A DNA stretch of 64,000 bases from Aminidesulfovibrio sp040307135 (GTDB taxonomy: Bacteria > Desulfobacterota > Desulfovibrionia > Desulfovibrionales > Desulfovibrionaceae). Under the pieces are notes generated by a model. That model had not been told where the DNA came from. It searched no databases and was given only the letters and a program-made list of their open reading frames with translations. Shown here in pieces: positions 34,255 through 43,855 of the stretch. How positions within the stretch are numbered: the first letter of the stretch is position 1; each line of letters begins with the position of its first letter. The translations under genes were made by a program, and so were the position numbers. The stretch covers positions 62,001 through 126,000 of the forward strand of contig JAWRKD010000130.1 of NCBI GenBank assembly GCA_040307135.1, given 5' to 3'.

Positions 34255-35297
34255 AACGCGACGACGTGCTGGCCGCCATCCGGGCCGACGAGTTCATCGA
34301 GGACGCGGACCTTTCCGGCATCGACCTGTCCCACGCCGATCTCACGGGCGGCTGGTTCGAACGCTGCTCGTTCGCGGGCGCGAACCTCGCGGGCGCGATC
34401 ATCGGCCGCACGGGCTTCAAGGACTGCGATTTCGCAAACGCCGATCTCTCGGACGTGGAGCTGGACCGGACGGTCTGGCGGGCCATGCGCCTCACCGGAG
34501 CGCGCCTGGCCGGGGCGCGGCTCTCGCGCGTGATCCTGAACGGCTCGGACCTCTCGGGCGCGGACCTCTCCGGAGCCCGCCTCGACCGCTGCCTGCTGGA
34601 ACACTGCGCCATGACCGGGGCCGTGCTTGCCCGGGCGGCGCTGCCGCGCACCCTCCTTTCGGGCTCGAACCTCTCGGGCGCGGACTTCACGGGCGCGAAC
34701 CTCGAACGGACCATCCTCAAGGGCGCGGACCTGACCGGCGCGGTCTTCACAGGCGCGCACCTGGAGCGCACCTTCCTGCGCGACGCCGACCTCTCGGGCC
34801 AGGACTTCTCGAACATGACCTTCCGCATGGTCCAGGCCGGGGGAGCCAAGCTGCCCGGCGCCTCGTTCAAGGGCGCGGACCTGACCTGGTCCAACTTCAT
34901 GGGCGCCGACCTCTCGGGCGCCGACCTCTCGGGCGCGCGGGCCGTGCAGTGCCTTTTCGCCAAGGCCCGGCTCACCGGCGCGAACCTCGCGGACGCCAAT
35001 TTCGGCAAGGCCATGCTCATGGAGGCCGAGGCTTCGGGCGCGGACCTTTCCGGCGCGAACTTCGCGCAAGCGCGCATGGCCGGGGCCAGGCTGAGCGGGG
35101 CCAAGGCGGCGGACGTGAACTTCTGCGGCGCGGACCTTTCCCACGCCGACCTCACGGGCGGCTATTTCGGCAAAAGCGATTTCACCGGGGCCCTGATGCA
35201 CAGGGTCGCGGACAAGGATGCCATCTGGGACAACGCCAGCCGAGGCGCGGCCAGGGGCGACGACCAGGAACGGGCCAAGTCGGAAGACTGGGCCTGA
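34251..35297 (+). CDS. Pentapeptide-repeat protein of T6SS cargo module
   Basis: This 348-residue protein consists almost wholly of pentapeptide repeats (ADLSG, ANLxG, ARLxG) from about residue 15 to 330, predicted to form one long quadrilateral beta-helix without signal peptide or membrane segment. Its repeats resemble those at the end of the preceding protein, whose stop codon it overlaps (ATGA), so the two may have arisen by duplication and work together. Possible roles are cargo, cargo-binding scaffold or immunity factor; the sequence does not decide between them. Confidence 0.85.
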   Translation: MKRDDVLAAIRADEFIEDADLSGIDLSHADLTGGWFERCSFAGANLAGAIIGRTGFKDCDFANADLSDVELDRTVWRAMRLTGARLAGARLSRVILNGSDLSGADLSGARLDRCLLEHCAMTGAVLARAALPRTLLSGSNLSGADFTGANLERTILKGADLTGAVFTGAHLERTFLRDADLSGQDFSNMTFRMVQAGGAKLPGASFKGADLTWSNFMGADLSGADLSGARAVQCLFAKARLTGANLADANFGKAMLMEAEASGADLSGANFAQARMAGARLSGAKAADVNFCGADLSHADLTGGYFGKSDFTGALMHRVADKDAIWDNASRGAARGDDQERAKSEDWA

Positions 35298-35319
35298 CCC
35301 AGAGCAGTTGGAGGAGATC

Positions 35320-35943
35320 ATGGGACATCCGGCACACAAGCTCGTTCAGGAGGAGGCCTTCCTCGAACCCGGCCGCGTGCTGCACGCGGACGAAAACGGA
35401 CTGCTCGTGGACGCGGGGCGCGGCCCCGAACGGGCCCTGCCCGCCGCCTCCTGCCTGCTGGCCCCGGAGGCCGGGGACGAGGTGCTCCTCACCGGCCTGC
35501 CGGACGGCAGGGTCTTCGTCCTCTCCGTGCTGGAGCGCGCGGGCGCGAGCCGGGCCGTGCTCCACTTCCCGGACGGGCTGCGGCTCGAAAGCGGAGGCGA
35601 CGCGAGCATCGCCGCGGCCGGGGAGCTGGTCCTGAGCGGAGTCGAGGCCGGGATCGAAGCCGGGCGCATCGCGGTGCGCGCGGCCGAGGTGGCCTGCGAT
35701 GCGGGCCTCCTCTCCCTCCTGGCGAAAAGCGTGCGCGCGGCCGGGGCCAAGGTGGAGACGGCCTTCGAGCGGCTGGTCTCGCGCCTGGGCAGCAGCGTGC
35801 GCCTGATCAAGGAGCACGACGAGACCCAGGCCGGGTCCATACGTTCCCTGGCAACGGAGTCGCACGTGGTGCAGGCCGAGACCATTGTGCAGACGGCCGA
35901 AAAAAGCGTGAAGATCGATGCGGACCAAGTCCACCTGGCCTGA
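35320..35943 (+). CDS. DUF3540-like T6SS cargo-module protein
   Basis: This 207-residue protein has an N-terminal beta-rich OB-like part (about 1-75, EEAFLEPGRVLHADENGLLVDAGRG and GDEVLLTGLPDGRVFVLSVLER). It is followed by a repetitive beta section and a conserved C-terminal SVRLIKEHDETQAGSIRSLATESHVVQAETIVQTAEKSVKIDADQVHLA. This end is what I associate with DUF3540 proteins, usually found between DUF2169 and PAAR-like DUF4150 genes. It probably acts as a small spike-like or adaptor piece. GGAG lies seven bases ahead of ATG 35320. Confidence 0.8.
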   Translation: MGHPAHKLVQEEAFLEPGRVLHADENGLLVDAGRGPERALPAASCLLAPEAGDEVLLTGLPDGRVFVLSVLERAGASRAVLHFPDGLRLESGGDASIAAAGELVLSGVEAGIEAGRIAVRAAEVACDAGLLSLLAKSVRAAGAKVETAFERLVSRLGSSVRLIKEHDETQAGSIRSLATESHVVQAETIVQTAEKSVKIDADQVHLA

Positions 35944-35964
35944 CGGACGAAAGGAGGACGCCAC

Positions 35965-36369
35965 ATGTTCATGCTGACCATGGGCGACGGGATGACCATG
36001 GGCTTTCCGGACGTCTGCCTGACGCCCGCCGGTCCCGTGCCTGTCCCCGTGCCCTATCCCAACATCTCGGAATCCATCATGGCCCCGGACGCGGCCATGA
36101 ACGTGCTGGGCGACTGCATGCCCACGCTCCACCAACTCTCCGACATCTCCCTCTCCGAAGGAGACGAGGCAGGCGTGCTGCTGGGCGTGGTTTCGCACCT
36201 CATGTCGGGCGAGACCATGTGGATTCTGGGCAGCGAGACCATCATGGCGGAGGGACTGCCCGTGCAGCGCCTGACCAGCATCGGCGGCTGCAACTCCCTG
36301 GAGGTGCTGCCCAACGGCCCGGCCACGTGCATCGTGCCCAGCCAGTTCACGGTCCTGGCCCTGGGGTGA
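35965..36369 (+). CDS. PAAR-like spike tip protein (DUF4150 family)
   Basis: This 134-residue protein has the DUF4150 pattern: FPDVCLTPAGPVPVPVPYPNISESIMA near the start and VQRLTSIGGCNSLEVLPNGPATCIVPSQFTVLALG at the end. These proteins are PAAR-like caps that sharpen the VgrG spike. This one is tip-only: no toxin domain is fused and no immunity-like gene follows. It ends the T6SS module, 19 bp from the end of the convergent minus-strand HlyD-like gene. AAGGAGG precedes ATG 35965. Confidence 0.85.
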   Translation: MFMLTMGDGMTMGFPDVCLTPAGPVPVPVPYPNISESIMAPDAAMNVLGDCMPTLHQLSDISLSEGDEAGVLLGVVSHLMSGETMWILGSETIMAEGLPVQRLTSIGGCNSLEVLPNGPATCIVPSQFTVLALG

Positions 36370-36388
36370 AGGCCAAAAGGCGGCGGAA

Positions 36389-37273
36389 TCACTTGTCCAG
36401 GAGGACCTTGACCCGCACGCCCTCGCTGACAAAGCGGTCCAGGCCGCGGATCAGGAATTCGACCTCGTAGGCCGCGGCCGCATCGAGCCCCTTGTCCTCG
36501 GCGGTCAAGGGCAGGGTCAGGAGCACGGCCTCGAAGACCTCGCCCGGCAGGCCCTGGATCGTGACCCTGCCCGTGTCGCCGGCCTTGAGCTTCGCATAGT
36601 CGTCGGCGCCGACCGTGCAGGCGACGTGAAAGACCAGGCTCGCCACGCGAAAGCAGAGCCTGTTCCTGGCCATCTCCAGCCGGGGCGCGAGCTTCTGCTC
36701 CGCAACCACGCCGTCCATGGGCGCGCGCAGGTTCGCCTCCCACGGCACGTGTTCGCCGGAGAGCGGCAGGCCCAGTTCCTCGCCGTACCTGGCGCGGTCC
36801 TCGCGCAGGCGGGCGGCGATCTCCTGGATGTCGGCGCGCGCGCCGCTGATCTGCTGATCGAGCAGGGCCACGTCGTCATCGGCCGCGTCCAACCGGGCCC
36901 GGCTCTCCACCCCGGCCGCCACGGCCTCCTGCAACTGGTCCCGTTTGGCCGCGATCTCCCGCCGCTGGGCCTCCAGCAACCGCAGTTCGCTCTGGCGCAG
37001 GCGCAGGTCCCTTTCGCTCACGGCCTGCTCGATCTCATCGTGGGCCTTCTGGTCCAGGCGGTACACGGCCAGGACGTCGCCCGCCGCCACCGCGTCGCCC
37101 ACGTGGGCTCGCACCTCCACGCAGCTCCCGGCATAGGGGTTGTGCACCTCCATGGACCGCGGGTGCTCAATCCTGCCCCCCAACTCCATGGCCCGGCCGC
37201 TGCCGGGCAGCGCCAGGCAAAACGCCAGGGCGGCCAACAAGGGCCGGAACCAGAGGCGGATGCAGAGTTTCAT
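36389..37273 (-). CDS. HlyD-family periplasmic adaptor (paralogue 1)
   Basis: This 294-residue secreted adaptor has a signal peptide (about residues 1-28, ending SGRA). A split lipoyl/barrel-sandwich domain is at about 45-75 and 185-215 (PYAGSCVEVRAHVGDAVAAGDVLAVY, LRAPMDGVVAEQKL). A coiled-coil hairpin (about 75-165) and a beta-barrel with GDTGRVTIQGLPGEVFEAVLLTLPL near the C-terminus follow. Such proteins connect inner-membrane transporters to TolC-like channels. It stands alone on the minus strand, divergent from the MacB-type operon. The HlyD-like proteins at 41312-42235 and 54295-55215 share this layout; the latter has the closest C-terminal sequence. Confidence 0.82.
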   Translation of the reverse strand: MKLCIRLWFRPLLAALAFCLALPGSGRAMELGGRIEHPRSMEVHNPYAGSCVEVRAHVGDAVAAGDVLAVYRLDQKAHDEIEQAVSERDLRLRQSELRLLEAQRREIAAKRDQLQEAVAAGVESRARLDAADDDVALLDQQISGARADIQEIAARLREDRARYGEELGLPLSGEHVPWEANLRAPMDGVVAEQKLAPRLEMARNRLCFRVASLVFHVACTVGADDYAKLKAGDTGRVTIQGLPGEVFEAVLLTLPLTAEDKGLDAAAAYEVEFLIRGLDRFVSEGVRVKVLLDK

Positions 37274-37579
37274 GCCTGTCGGAATCCTTTGCCGGAGCTA
37301 TCCGGCTTTCCAGGAAAAATCTATGGCGTAAATCACGGGTCAAGGCAAGACGAACGCAGTCCCGGACAGGGCCGGAATCCGTTGAAAAAACTTGACATGG
37401 ACCAGGGCATTGTTCATGACCGAATGCAACGGGAAAGAGTCGGCAGGCAAGGCTCCGCATTGTCCCGAGGAGCATGACAGCATCGACATCGGCACCCGGA
37501 CCGGACGTGCGGGGCGCGTATTCCCCCTGGCTCCTGCCGCGCGCCACGTCCCGTCGCCGCCACTGACTGGAAACATGCC
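37274..37579. promoter_or_regulatory. Divergent intergenic region between HlyD-like gene and ABC transporter operon
   Basis: This 306-bp gap separates divergent genes and must contain promoters for both. On the plus strand TTGACA (37392-37397) is a good -35, but I see no strong -10 at the right distance. On the minus strand TTGACC (complement of 37340-37345) is followed by an AT-rich stretch near 37310-37320. Short open frames here lack family resemblance. I found no RNA gene. Confidence 0.4.
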
Positions 37580-38773
37580 GTGATTTCTCCCCGCGACGTC
37601 TTCATCCTCAGCGTGCGCCAGGTCTTCCGGCAGAAACGGCGCAATTTCGGCGTGGTCCTGGCCATCGCCCTGGGCATCGCCGGGCTCATCGCCATCCTGT
37701 CCATGGGCGACGAGGTCAAGAAAAACCTGAACCGCGACCTGGATCTCCTGGGCGGCGTGACCCTCATCAAGGTCAACCTGGAGGAGGAACAGCAGCCCGG
37801 GGCCAGGCCCGAGGCCTTCAGCGACGCCACCATGCAGGAGATCGCGGCCCTGCCCGGAGTGGCCGTGCTGAGCGCCACGGCCAAGGAAATCCAGTGGCTG
37901 ACCATCCTCCACGACCAGAACAACATCCAGCTTCCCGTGCACGCCGTGGATGCGAACTACTGGAGCGCCAACAACCTGGACTCCGTGGCGGGGACCCTGT
38001 TCTCGGAGCAGGAGGTGCAGGACCGCGAGCGGGTCTGCGTCCTGGGCTCGACCCTGGCTGAATCCCTGGGCGGCGAGAATTCCGTGGTCGGCACCTACCT
38101 GCCCATCGGCTCGGACCCCTACCTGGTCACGGGTGTGGTGGACGGACTCCAGATCGGAGACCGCAAGCGCTACTCCTTCGTGCCCCTGACCACGGCCATG
38201 GACCGCAACCCGGACAACAAGATCCGGATCAACCGCCTGTTTGTGCGCTGCAAGACCTGGGACGATGTGCCCGTGGTGGCCAAGGCCATCCCGGGGTGCG
38301 TGGCCCAGCACCAGTCCGCCCGCTTCCTCAAGGTGGAGGTGGCCTGGGACCAGCTCAAGCGCATCATCGCCATCGTCTGGTGGGTGGAGCTGTTCATCTA
38401 CCTCTCCATAGGCGCGACCCTGGTGCTCGGCGGCTTCGGCATCTGGAACGGCATGATGAGCTCGGTCACGGCCCGCACCCGCGAGATCGGCCTGAAAAAG
38501 GCCATGGGTGCGGAAGAGGCCGACATCATGTTGCAGATCCTCTGCGAATCCGTGGTGTTGAGTTTCTGGGCCGCGATCCTGGGCGTGAGCCTGGGCCTCC
38601 TGGCCGTGGCCGCCACCAGCCACTACCTGGGCAGCGTTCCGCCGCACCCGGTCATCCTGCGCTACTCCCTGATCAGCCTGGTCTTCTCCTGCCTGCTGGG
38701 CATGGTGGCCGGTCTGTATCCCTCCCTGCGCGCGGCCCGCATGGACGCAGTGACCGCCATACGCTACGAGTGA
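37580..38773 (+). CDS. MacB/FtsX-type ABC transporter permease
   Basis: This 397-residue permease has one N-terminal helix (about residues 22-42), a large periplasmic MacB-like domain (about 45-265) and three C-terminal helices of the FtsX domain (about 275-395). Characteristic are RNFGVVLAIALGIAG and WNGMMSSVTARTREIGLKKAMGA. This topology is typical of MacB-like mechanotransmission transporters that act on periplasmic substrates and do not carry them across the inner membrane. Start is GTG 37580. The ATPase gene follows after three bases. With the TolC- and HlyD-like genes downstream it can form a tripartite exporter. Confidence 0.88.
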   Translation: MISPRDVFILSVRQVFRQKRRNFGVVLAIALGIAGLIAILSMGDEVKKNLNRDLDLLGGVTLIKVNLEEEQQPGARPEAFSDATMQEIAALPGVAVLSATAKEIQWLTILHDQNNIQLPVHAVDANYWSANNLDSVAGTLFSEQEVQDRERVCVLGSTLAESLGGENSVVGTYLPIGSDPYLVTGVVDGLQIGDRKRYSFVPLTTAMDRNPDNKIRINRLFVRCKTWDDVPVVAKAIPGCVAQHQSARFLKVEVAWDQLKRIIAIVWWVELFIYLSIGATLVLGGFGIWNGMMSSVTARTREIGLKKAMGAEEADIMLQILCESVVLSFWAAILGVSLGLLAVAATSHYLGSVPPHPVILRYSLISLVFSCLLGMVAGLYPSLRAARMDAVTAIRYE

Positions 38774-38776
38774 GCC

Positions 38777-39502
<726 letters not shown>

Positions 39503-39546
39503 TCCCTGAAATCATTTCAACCGTTGGGACAGGATCGACACGGAAC

Positions 39547-41319
39547 ATGCCAGCACCAGCCTGGGGCCTCACGACCGGAGGGAGAGGATCGCTCAGGGCG
39601 CTCCTTTTCTCTGTCGGCTCGGTTCTTTGCGTCCTTCTCCTGGGCGCTTCCTGCGCCTCGAAGGACCCGGTCCCGCCGGAGCATGCCGCCGTCACCGCCC
39701 GGTATGAGAACCGCCCAGCCCCCGCGGCCGAGGCAAAAACGCAGCCGGCGCCCACCTCGCCGGCCGTCCCTGCCGCGCCCAAGACCACCACAGCCCAAGA
39801 CGACGCCCCGGCGCAGCCCCCGGCGAACCTGAGCCTTCAAGCTCCGGCCCAGGCCGACGGCGCGCTCTCCGCCTCCAATCTGCGCCTGCGCGACATCCCT
39901 CCCGCCAAAACGCCGGGCTCGCTCCCCCTGGGCACGCTGTTCCGGCCGGTTCCCTCCGGCGAGGTGCCTAACGCCCCGGCCGGGGACCCGAGCGCCGCGC
40001 AGAGGGCCCAGGCCCCGGGGGCCATGCCCCCCGCCGCTTCCGGCGACACTCCCGTGCCGCCGCCTGACCCGGCCAGCGGCGCGCCCCTGACGCTTTCGGA
40101 CTGCGTACGCCTGGCCGTGGAGCACTCCCCCTATCTCAAGGGGCCGGCGCTGGAGGTGGAAATCCGCAAGCTGGACGAGAAGGACGCCTGGTACAAGCTG
40201 TTTCCCAGTCTGAACTTCATCGTGGCCAATGACCGCTTCATCTCCGGCGAGGAAACCCGCACCCGGAAAATCGGCGACACCTACAACAATCTGGGGTTGT
40301 CCAGCGGCACCTACAATCCCATTGCGGCCTGGGTGCAGCATGATGCGCAAAAGGACGTAACCAAGCTGGCCAAGATGGGACAGATCCTGGCCCTCCAGGA
40401 ACTCATCCTGCAAATGGCCAACGCCTTCGTGGCCCTGGACAACCTGGACCGCCAGATCGCCGCGCGCAAGGAGCTCATCGACCTGGCCGACAAAGGGCTG
40501 ATCTACGCCACCCGGCTCGAAAACGTGCAGACCACCGGGATCGACGTGCGCATCGCCCAGCAGCGTCTCGCGTTGGCCCACGCCGAGTACGAGTTTCTCC
40601 TGGCTTCCCGGCTCCAGGTGGTCATGGGGCTCAAGGACATCATCGGTCTGCCTGCCTACAACCAGGTCAACCTGGACGTCGAACAGTTCAAGAACGTGGT
40701 GCTGCCGCTCTACAAGGTGGAGAACTACGATCTGAACTACGCCCAGGCCAACAACATCAAGATGCAGATGCAAGAGCTGCGCACCGAACTGGCCAGGCTC
40801 GACGTGAAGGCCCAATGGGTCCGGTTCATGCCCACCCTGTCCTTCATGCTGCGCAAGCCGGATCAAGTGAACTCGAACACCAGCGCCAACCAGGACAACT
40901 ACTACCTGACGACCACCCTCAACTTCCCGCTCTGGCAATGGGGCGAGTCCGTACGCGCCGTGGACAAGGCCGAACTGCGCCAGGAGGAAACGGACGCCGG
41001 CAACGAGATCGAACGGTTGAAATTCCATTCCAGTTGGACCATGCAGAAATTGCAGGTGCAGCAGCAGGCCCGGCTCCTTGAATTGGCCGAGGCCGAGGTG
41101 ATCCTGGCCGACCTCAACCGTCAGAAGGGGGAGAGCGAATACGGCAGCGGCAGGATCACGGGCCGCCAGTTCCTGGACCTGAAGACCAACGTGATCCTGG
41201 CGCGGATCAAGGCCAACGACCAGCTCAAGAACTACCAGACCGCCCTGCTCCAGATGGTCAGCGATACCGGGGACCTCATGAAACGTTTTGTAAACATCGA
41301 GGACGTGGGACATGAATAG
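39547..41319 (+). CDS. TolC-like outer-membrane efflux protein
   Basis: This 590-residue protein has a hydrophobic signal sequence (about residues 18-36, followed by ASCASK, a marginal lipobox), a long Pro/Ala-rich spacer (about 40-180), and an outer-membrane efflux protein domain (about 182-590). TLSDCVRLAVEHSPYLKGPALEVE starts the latter, and long alpha-helical hairpins follow. It would supply the trans-periplasmic channel for the MacB-type system and perhaps for the polysaccharide exporter downstream. The unusually long spacer separates the membrane anchor from the channel. The stop overlaps the next gene's start by eight bases. Confidence 0.85.
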   Translation: MPAPAWGLTTGGRGSLRALLFSVGSVLCVLLLGASCASKDPVPPEHAAVTARYENRPAPAAEAKTQPAPTSPAVPAAPKTTTAQDDAPAQPPANLSLQAPAQADGALSASNLRLRDIPPAKTPGSLPLGTLFRPVPSGEVPNAPAGDPSAAQRAQAPGAMPPAASGDTPVPPPDPASGAPLTLSDCVRLAVEHSPYLKGPALEVEIRKLDEKDAWYKLFPSLNFIVANDRFISGEETRTRKIGDTYNNLGLSSGTYNPIAAWVQHDAQKDVTKLAKMGQILALQELILQMANAFVALDNLDRQIAARKELIDLADKGLIYATRLENVQTTGIDVRIAQQRLALAHAEYEFLLASRLQVVMGLKDIIGLPAYNQVNLDVEQFKNVVLPLYKVENYDLNYAQANNIKMQMQELRTELARLDVKAQWVRFMPTLSFMLRKPDQVNSNTSANQDNYYLTTTLNFPLWQWGESVRAVDKAELRQEETDAGNEIERLKFHSSWTMQKLQVQQQARLLELAEAEVILADLNRQKGESEYGSGRITGRQFLDLKTNVILARIKANDQLKNYQTALLQMVSDTGDLMKRFVNIEDVGHE

Positions 41320-42235
41320 GCCACTTGCGGCCCTGCTCGTTTGCATGGCCCTGGCCCTGGCCTGGCCAGCGTCCGCCCAGAGCCCCGAGGTTTCCGGGGC
41401 GGTCCGGCCCCCGAATCCGCGGCGCCAGTTCGTGCTCTCGGGCAAAATCTACAACGCCACGGCCGTGCCCGTGGCCACTCCCTATGCCGGTACTGTGGCC
41501 AAGCGCCTGCACGGCGTGGGCGACATGGTGGCCAAGGACGAACCCCTGGCCGAAATCAAGCTGGAACCCCAGCAAATCCTGGACTTCAAGCGGCGACTGA
41601 ACATCAGCGCCGCTGTGCGCAAAAGCGAACTGGACATCGCCAAGCTCCGGTTCGACCTGAAGGACCTGCGTCTGCGGCGCGACACCCTGGAAGGTCTCGT
41701 GCGCGACGGCATGGCCACGGAACGGGACCTCCAGATCACCAGGGACCAGATCGAGCTTGCGGAGAAATCGCTGGCCGCCGCGCAGAACTCGCTGACCCAG
41801 ATCCGCATGGACCAGGCCGAACAGACAAAGGCGCTCAGCGAGGAATTCGGCAAGCCGGTGAGCGCGGCCAACGTGCCAGCCACCATCCTGGTGCGTTCGC
41901 CCATGGCGGGCACGGTGCTCAAGGCCGCCCCCAACGTGGAGGAAGGGCTCTTCGTGCAGCCGGGCGAACTCTTCACGGTGGGCAGCATGAACCCCATGCT
42001 CATCCGGGCCCAGGCCTTTGAAAGCGACGTGGCCCGGCTCAAAGTCGGGGACGAGGCCGAGGTGACGGTGGAATCCCTGGGCGACAAGCGCATGACGGCC
42101 CGCCTGGACAGCATCTCGCTGACGCCCACCAGCTCGCAGTTCGAGGCCCCCTCGTATTACCTCCTGGAATTCAACGTGGACAACAGCGACAATTCCCTGC
42201 GCGAGGGCTACAAGGTGCGCATCACGTTCCGCTGA
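41312..42235 (+). CDS. HlyD-family periplasmic adaptor (paralogue 2)
   Basis: This 307-residue adaptor has a signal peptide (MNRPLAALLVCMALALAWPASA), split lipoyl halves (TPYAGTVAKRLHGVGDMVAKDEPLAEI near residues 58-84; VRSPMAGTVLKAAP near 196-209), and a coiled-coil hairpin between them. A beta-barrel with VGDEAEVTVESLGDKRMTARLDSISLTPTSSQF completes it. It overlaps the TolC-like gene by eight bases and precedes the capsule-type permease, so it links the efflux genes to the exporter genes. It most likely joins an inner-membrane ABC transporter to the TolC-like protein. Confidence 0.86.
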   Translation: MNRPLAALLVCMALALAWPASAQSPEVSGAVRPPNPRRQFVLSGKIYNATAVPVATPYAGTVAKRLHGVGDMVAKDEPLAEIKLEPQQILDFKRRLNISAAVRKSELDIAKLRFDLKDLRLRRDTLEGLVRDGMATERDLQITRDQIELAEKSLAAAQNSLTQIRMDQAEQTKALSEEFGKPVSAANVPATILVRSPMAGTVLKAAPNVEEGLFVQPGELFTVGSMNPMLIRAQAFESDVARLKVGDEAEVTVESLGDKRMTARLDSISLTPTSSQFEAPSYYLLEFNVDNSDNSLREGYKVRITFR

Positions 42236-42245
42236 TGCCGGGGCT

Positions 42246-43130
42246 GTGCGCTGCGGCGCATTCGTGAAAAGGAAACAGGCGCAACATCGCCTGCAACACG
42301 CCGCGGGAGCGGGCCGGCCACTGCGGCAACGGCCTGTCGACGGTGGATTCCCAAGGCTCAAGGACAGCAGTTTGCACTACCTCGAACTCATACTCTACCG
42401 CACCTACGCCGACCTCAAGGCCGAGGCCGCGCGCGGCTATCTCGGCGTGCTCTGGTGGGTCATCGAACCCCTGCTCTATCTGGGCATGTTCTCCTTCTTC
42501 TTCATCTATGTCCGGGGCCAGCACAGCAGCGAGGTCGTGGCATTCCTCCTGGTCGGCCTCGTGGTTTGGAAGTGGTTCGCCAGCAGCCTCCCCTCCGGTG
42601 CAAAATCCATCATCAGCGGTGGAAACCTCATGCGCCAGGTCTATCTGCCCAAGTACATCTTCCCGTGCGTGGCGGTGCTCACCAACACCATCAAGTTCCT
42701 GATCGTGCTGCTCCTGCTCCTGGCCGCCCTCCTGTGCGCGGGAATACGGCCCTCCGCCTCCTGGCTGGCCCTGCCCGTGCTGATCGCGGTGCAGTTCTGC
42801 CTGACCCTCGGTATCGCCGGACTCCTGGGCGCGCTGGTGCCCTTTCTGCCCGACCTGCAGCAGATCATCAACAACATGCTCATGTTCCTCTTCTTTCTGT
42901 CCGGGGTCATCTTCGACATCAACAAGCTGCCGGAGCCGTTCCGGGCCTATCTCTCCCTCAACCCCATGGCCATGCTCATCGCCAACTACCGCACGGTGCT
43001 CATCGACGGCCGGACGCCGAGTTGGCTGGGCCTTGCCGCCGCCCTGGCCCTGGCCTGCGCGCTCTGCGCCGTGGCCGGTTCATTGCTGCGCCGCTACGAC
43101 CGCATCTACCCCAAGGTGCTGATCCAATGA
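42246..43130 (+). CDS. KpsM/Wzm-type polysaccharide ABC exporter permease
   Basis: This ABC-2 family permease has six predicted helices and the family segments GVLWWVIEPLLYLGMFSFFFIYV, WKWFASSLPSGAKSI and SLNPMAMLIANYRTVLIDG. It moves a lipid-linked polysaccharide across the inner membrane with the ATPase encoded next. The conserved part starts around residue 40 (LHYLELILYRTYADLKAEAARGYLG). GTG 42246 gives 294 residues, and GTG 42264 is an alternative start. The stop overlaps the ATPase start (ATGA). The gene opens a long polysaccharide synthesis region. Confidence 0.87.
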   Translation: MRCGAFVKRKQAQHRLQHAAGAGRPLRQRPVDGGFPRLKDSSLHYLELILYRTYADLKAEAARGYLGVLWWVIEPLLYLGMFSFFFIYVRGQHSSEVVAFLLVGLVVWKWFASSLPSGAKSIISGGNLMRQVYLPKYIFPCVAVLTNTIKFLIVLLLLLAALLCAGIRPSASWLALPVLIAVQFCLTLGIAGLLGALVPFLPDLQQIINNMLMFLFFLSGVIFDINKLPEPFRAYLSLNPMAMLIANYRTVLIDGRTPSWLGLAAALALACALCAVAGSLLRRYDRIYPKVLIQ

Positions 43131-43855
43131 CCGATTCGACCCGCGTGGCCCTGAGCCTGCGCAACGTCGGCCTGCGCTACCGCCGCAGAAAACGGGCGGC
43201 CGGGAGCGTCTTCTGGGCCCTGCGCAATGTCACCTTCGACCTGCTGCGGGGCGAGACCTTGGGGGTCATCGGCCGCAACGGCGTGGGCAAGAGCACCCTC
43301 CTGCGGCTCATGGCCGGGATCATCGCCCCGGACGAGGGCGAAATCATCAACAATGCGGGCCAGGCCTCGCTCTTCACCCTGCAGGTGGGTTTCGTGAACC
43401 ACCTCACCGGCCGCGAGAACGCCATGCTCAGCGCCATGCTCATGGGCATGCGCCGGCGTGAGGCCAAGGCCAAGCTCCAGTCCATCATCGACTACTCCGG
43501 CATCGGCGAATTCATCGACGAGCCGGTAGGCAACTACTCCTCCGGCATGCAGGCCAGGCTGGGCTTCGCCGTGGCCTTCCACGCCGACCCGCCAATCCTG
43601 CTCATCGACGAGGTGCTCGGCGTGGGCGACGCCGAATTCAAGCAGCAGTCCACGGCGGCGATGAAAAACCGCATCCGGTCCGACAAGACCGTGGTCATCG
43701 TATCCCACCATGTGGATCTGATCGCCGACCTCTGCGACCGCGTGGTCTGGATCGACCGGGGCAAGGTCGTGGAGGTGGGGGAGACACAGGGCGTGTTGCA
43801 GGCCTTCAGACAGAGCACACTTCCAGCATCGGCAGCCGGGAGGGAAAAGGGATGA
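43127..43855 (+). CDS. KpsT/Wzt-type polysaccharide exporter ATPase
   Basis: This 242-residue ATPase has Walker A GRNGVGKST (about residues 49-57), the exporter-specific signature YSSGMQARLGFAVAFHADP (about 139-157) and Walker B ILLIDEVLGVGD. It lacks the C-terminal carbohydrate-binding domain of Wzt proteins that recognise capped O-antigens, so it is closer to the KpsT capsule type. ATG 43127 overlaps the permease stop. The following methyltransferase overlaps its stop by four bases. Confidence 0.93.
   Translation: MTDSTRVALSLRNVGLRYRRRKRAAGSVFWALRNVTFDLLRGETLGVIGRNGVGKSTLLRLMAGIIAPDEGEIINNAGQASLFTLQVGFVNHLTGRENAMLSAMLMGMRRREAKAKLQSIIDYSGIGEFIDEPVGNYSSGMQARLGFAVAFHADPPILLIDEVLGVGDAEFKQQSTAAMKNRIRSDKTVVIVSHHVDLIADLCDRVVWIDRGKVVEVGETQGVLQAFRQSTLPASAAGREKG

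Noticed and set aside
33290..35200. Short tandem DNA repeats (GGCGCGGACCTCTCGGGC-like) as a possible repeat array or CRISPR.
   Set aside because: They are the coding form of pentapeptide repeats in two genes, with no fixed spacer structure.
37392..37583. 63-codon plus-strand frame in the divergent intergenic region.
   Set aside because: No family resemblance or ribosome site. It runs into the ABC permease gene in another frame and overlaps the likely promoter.
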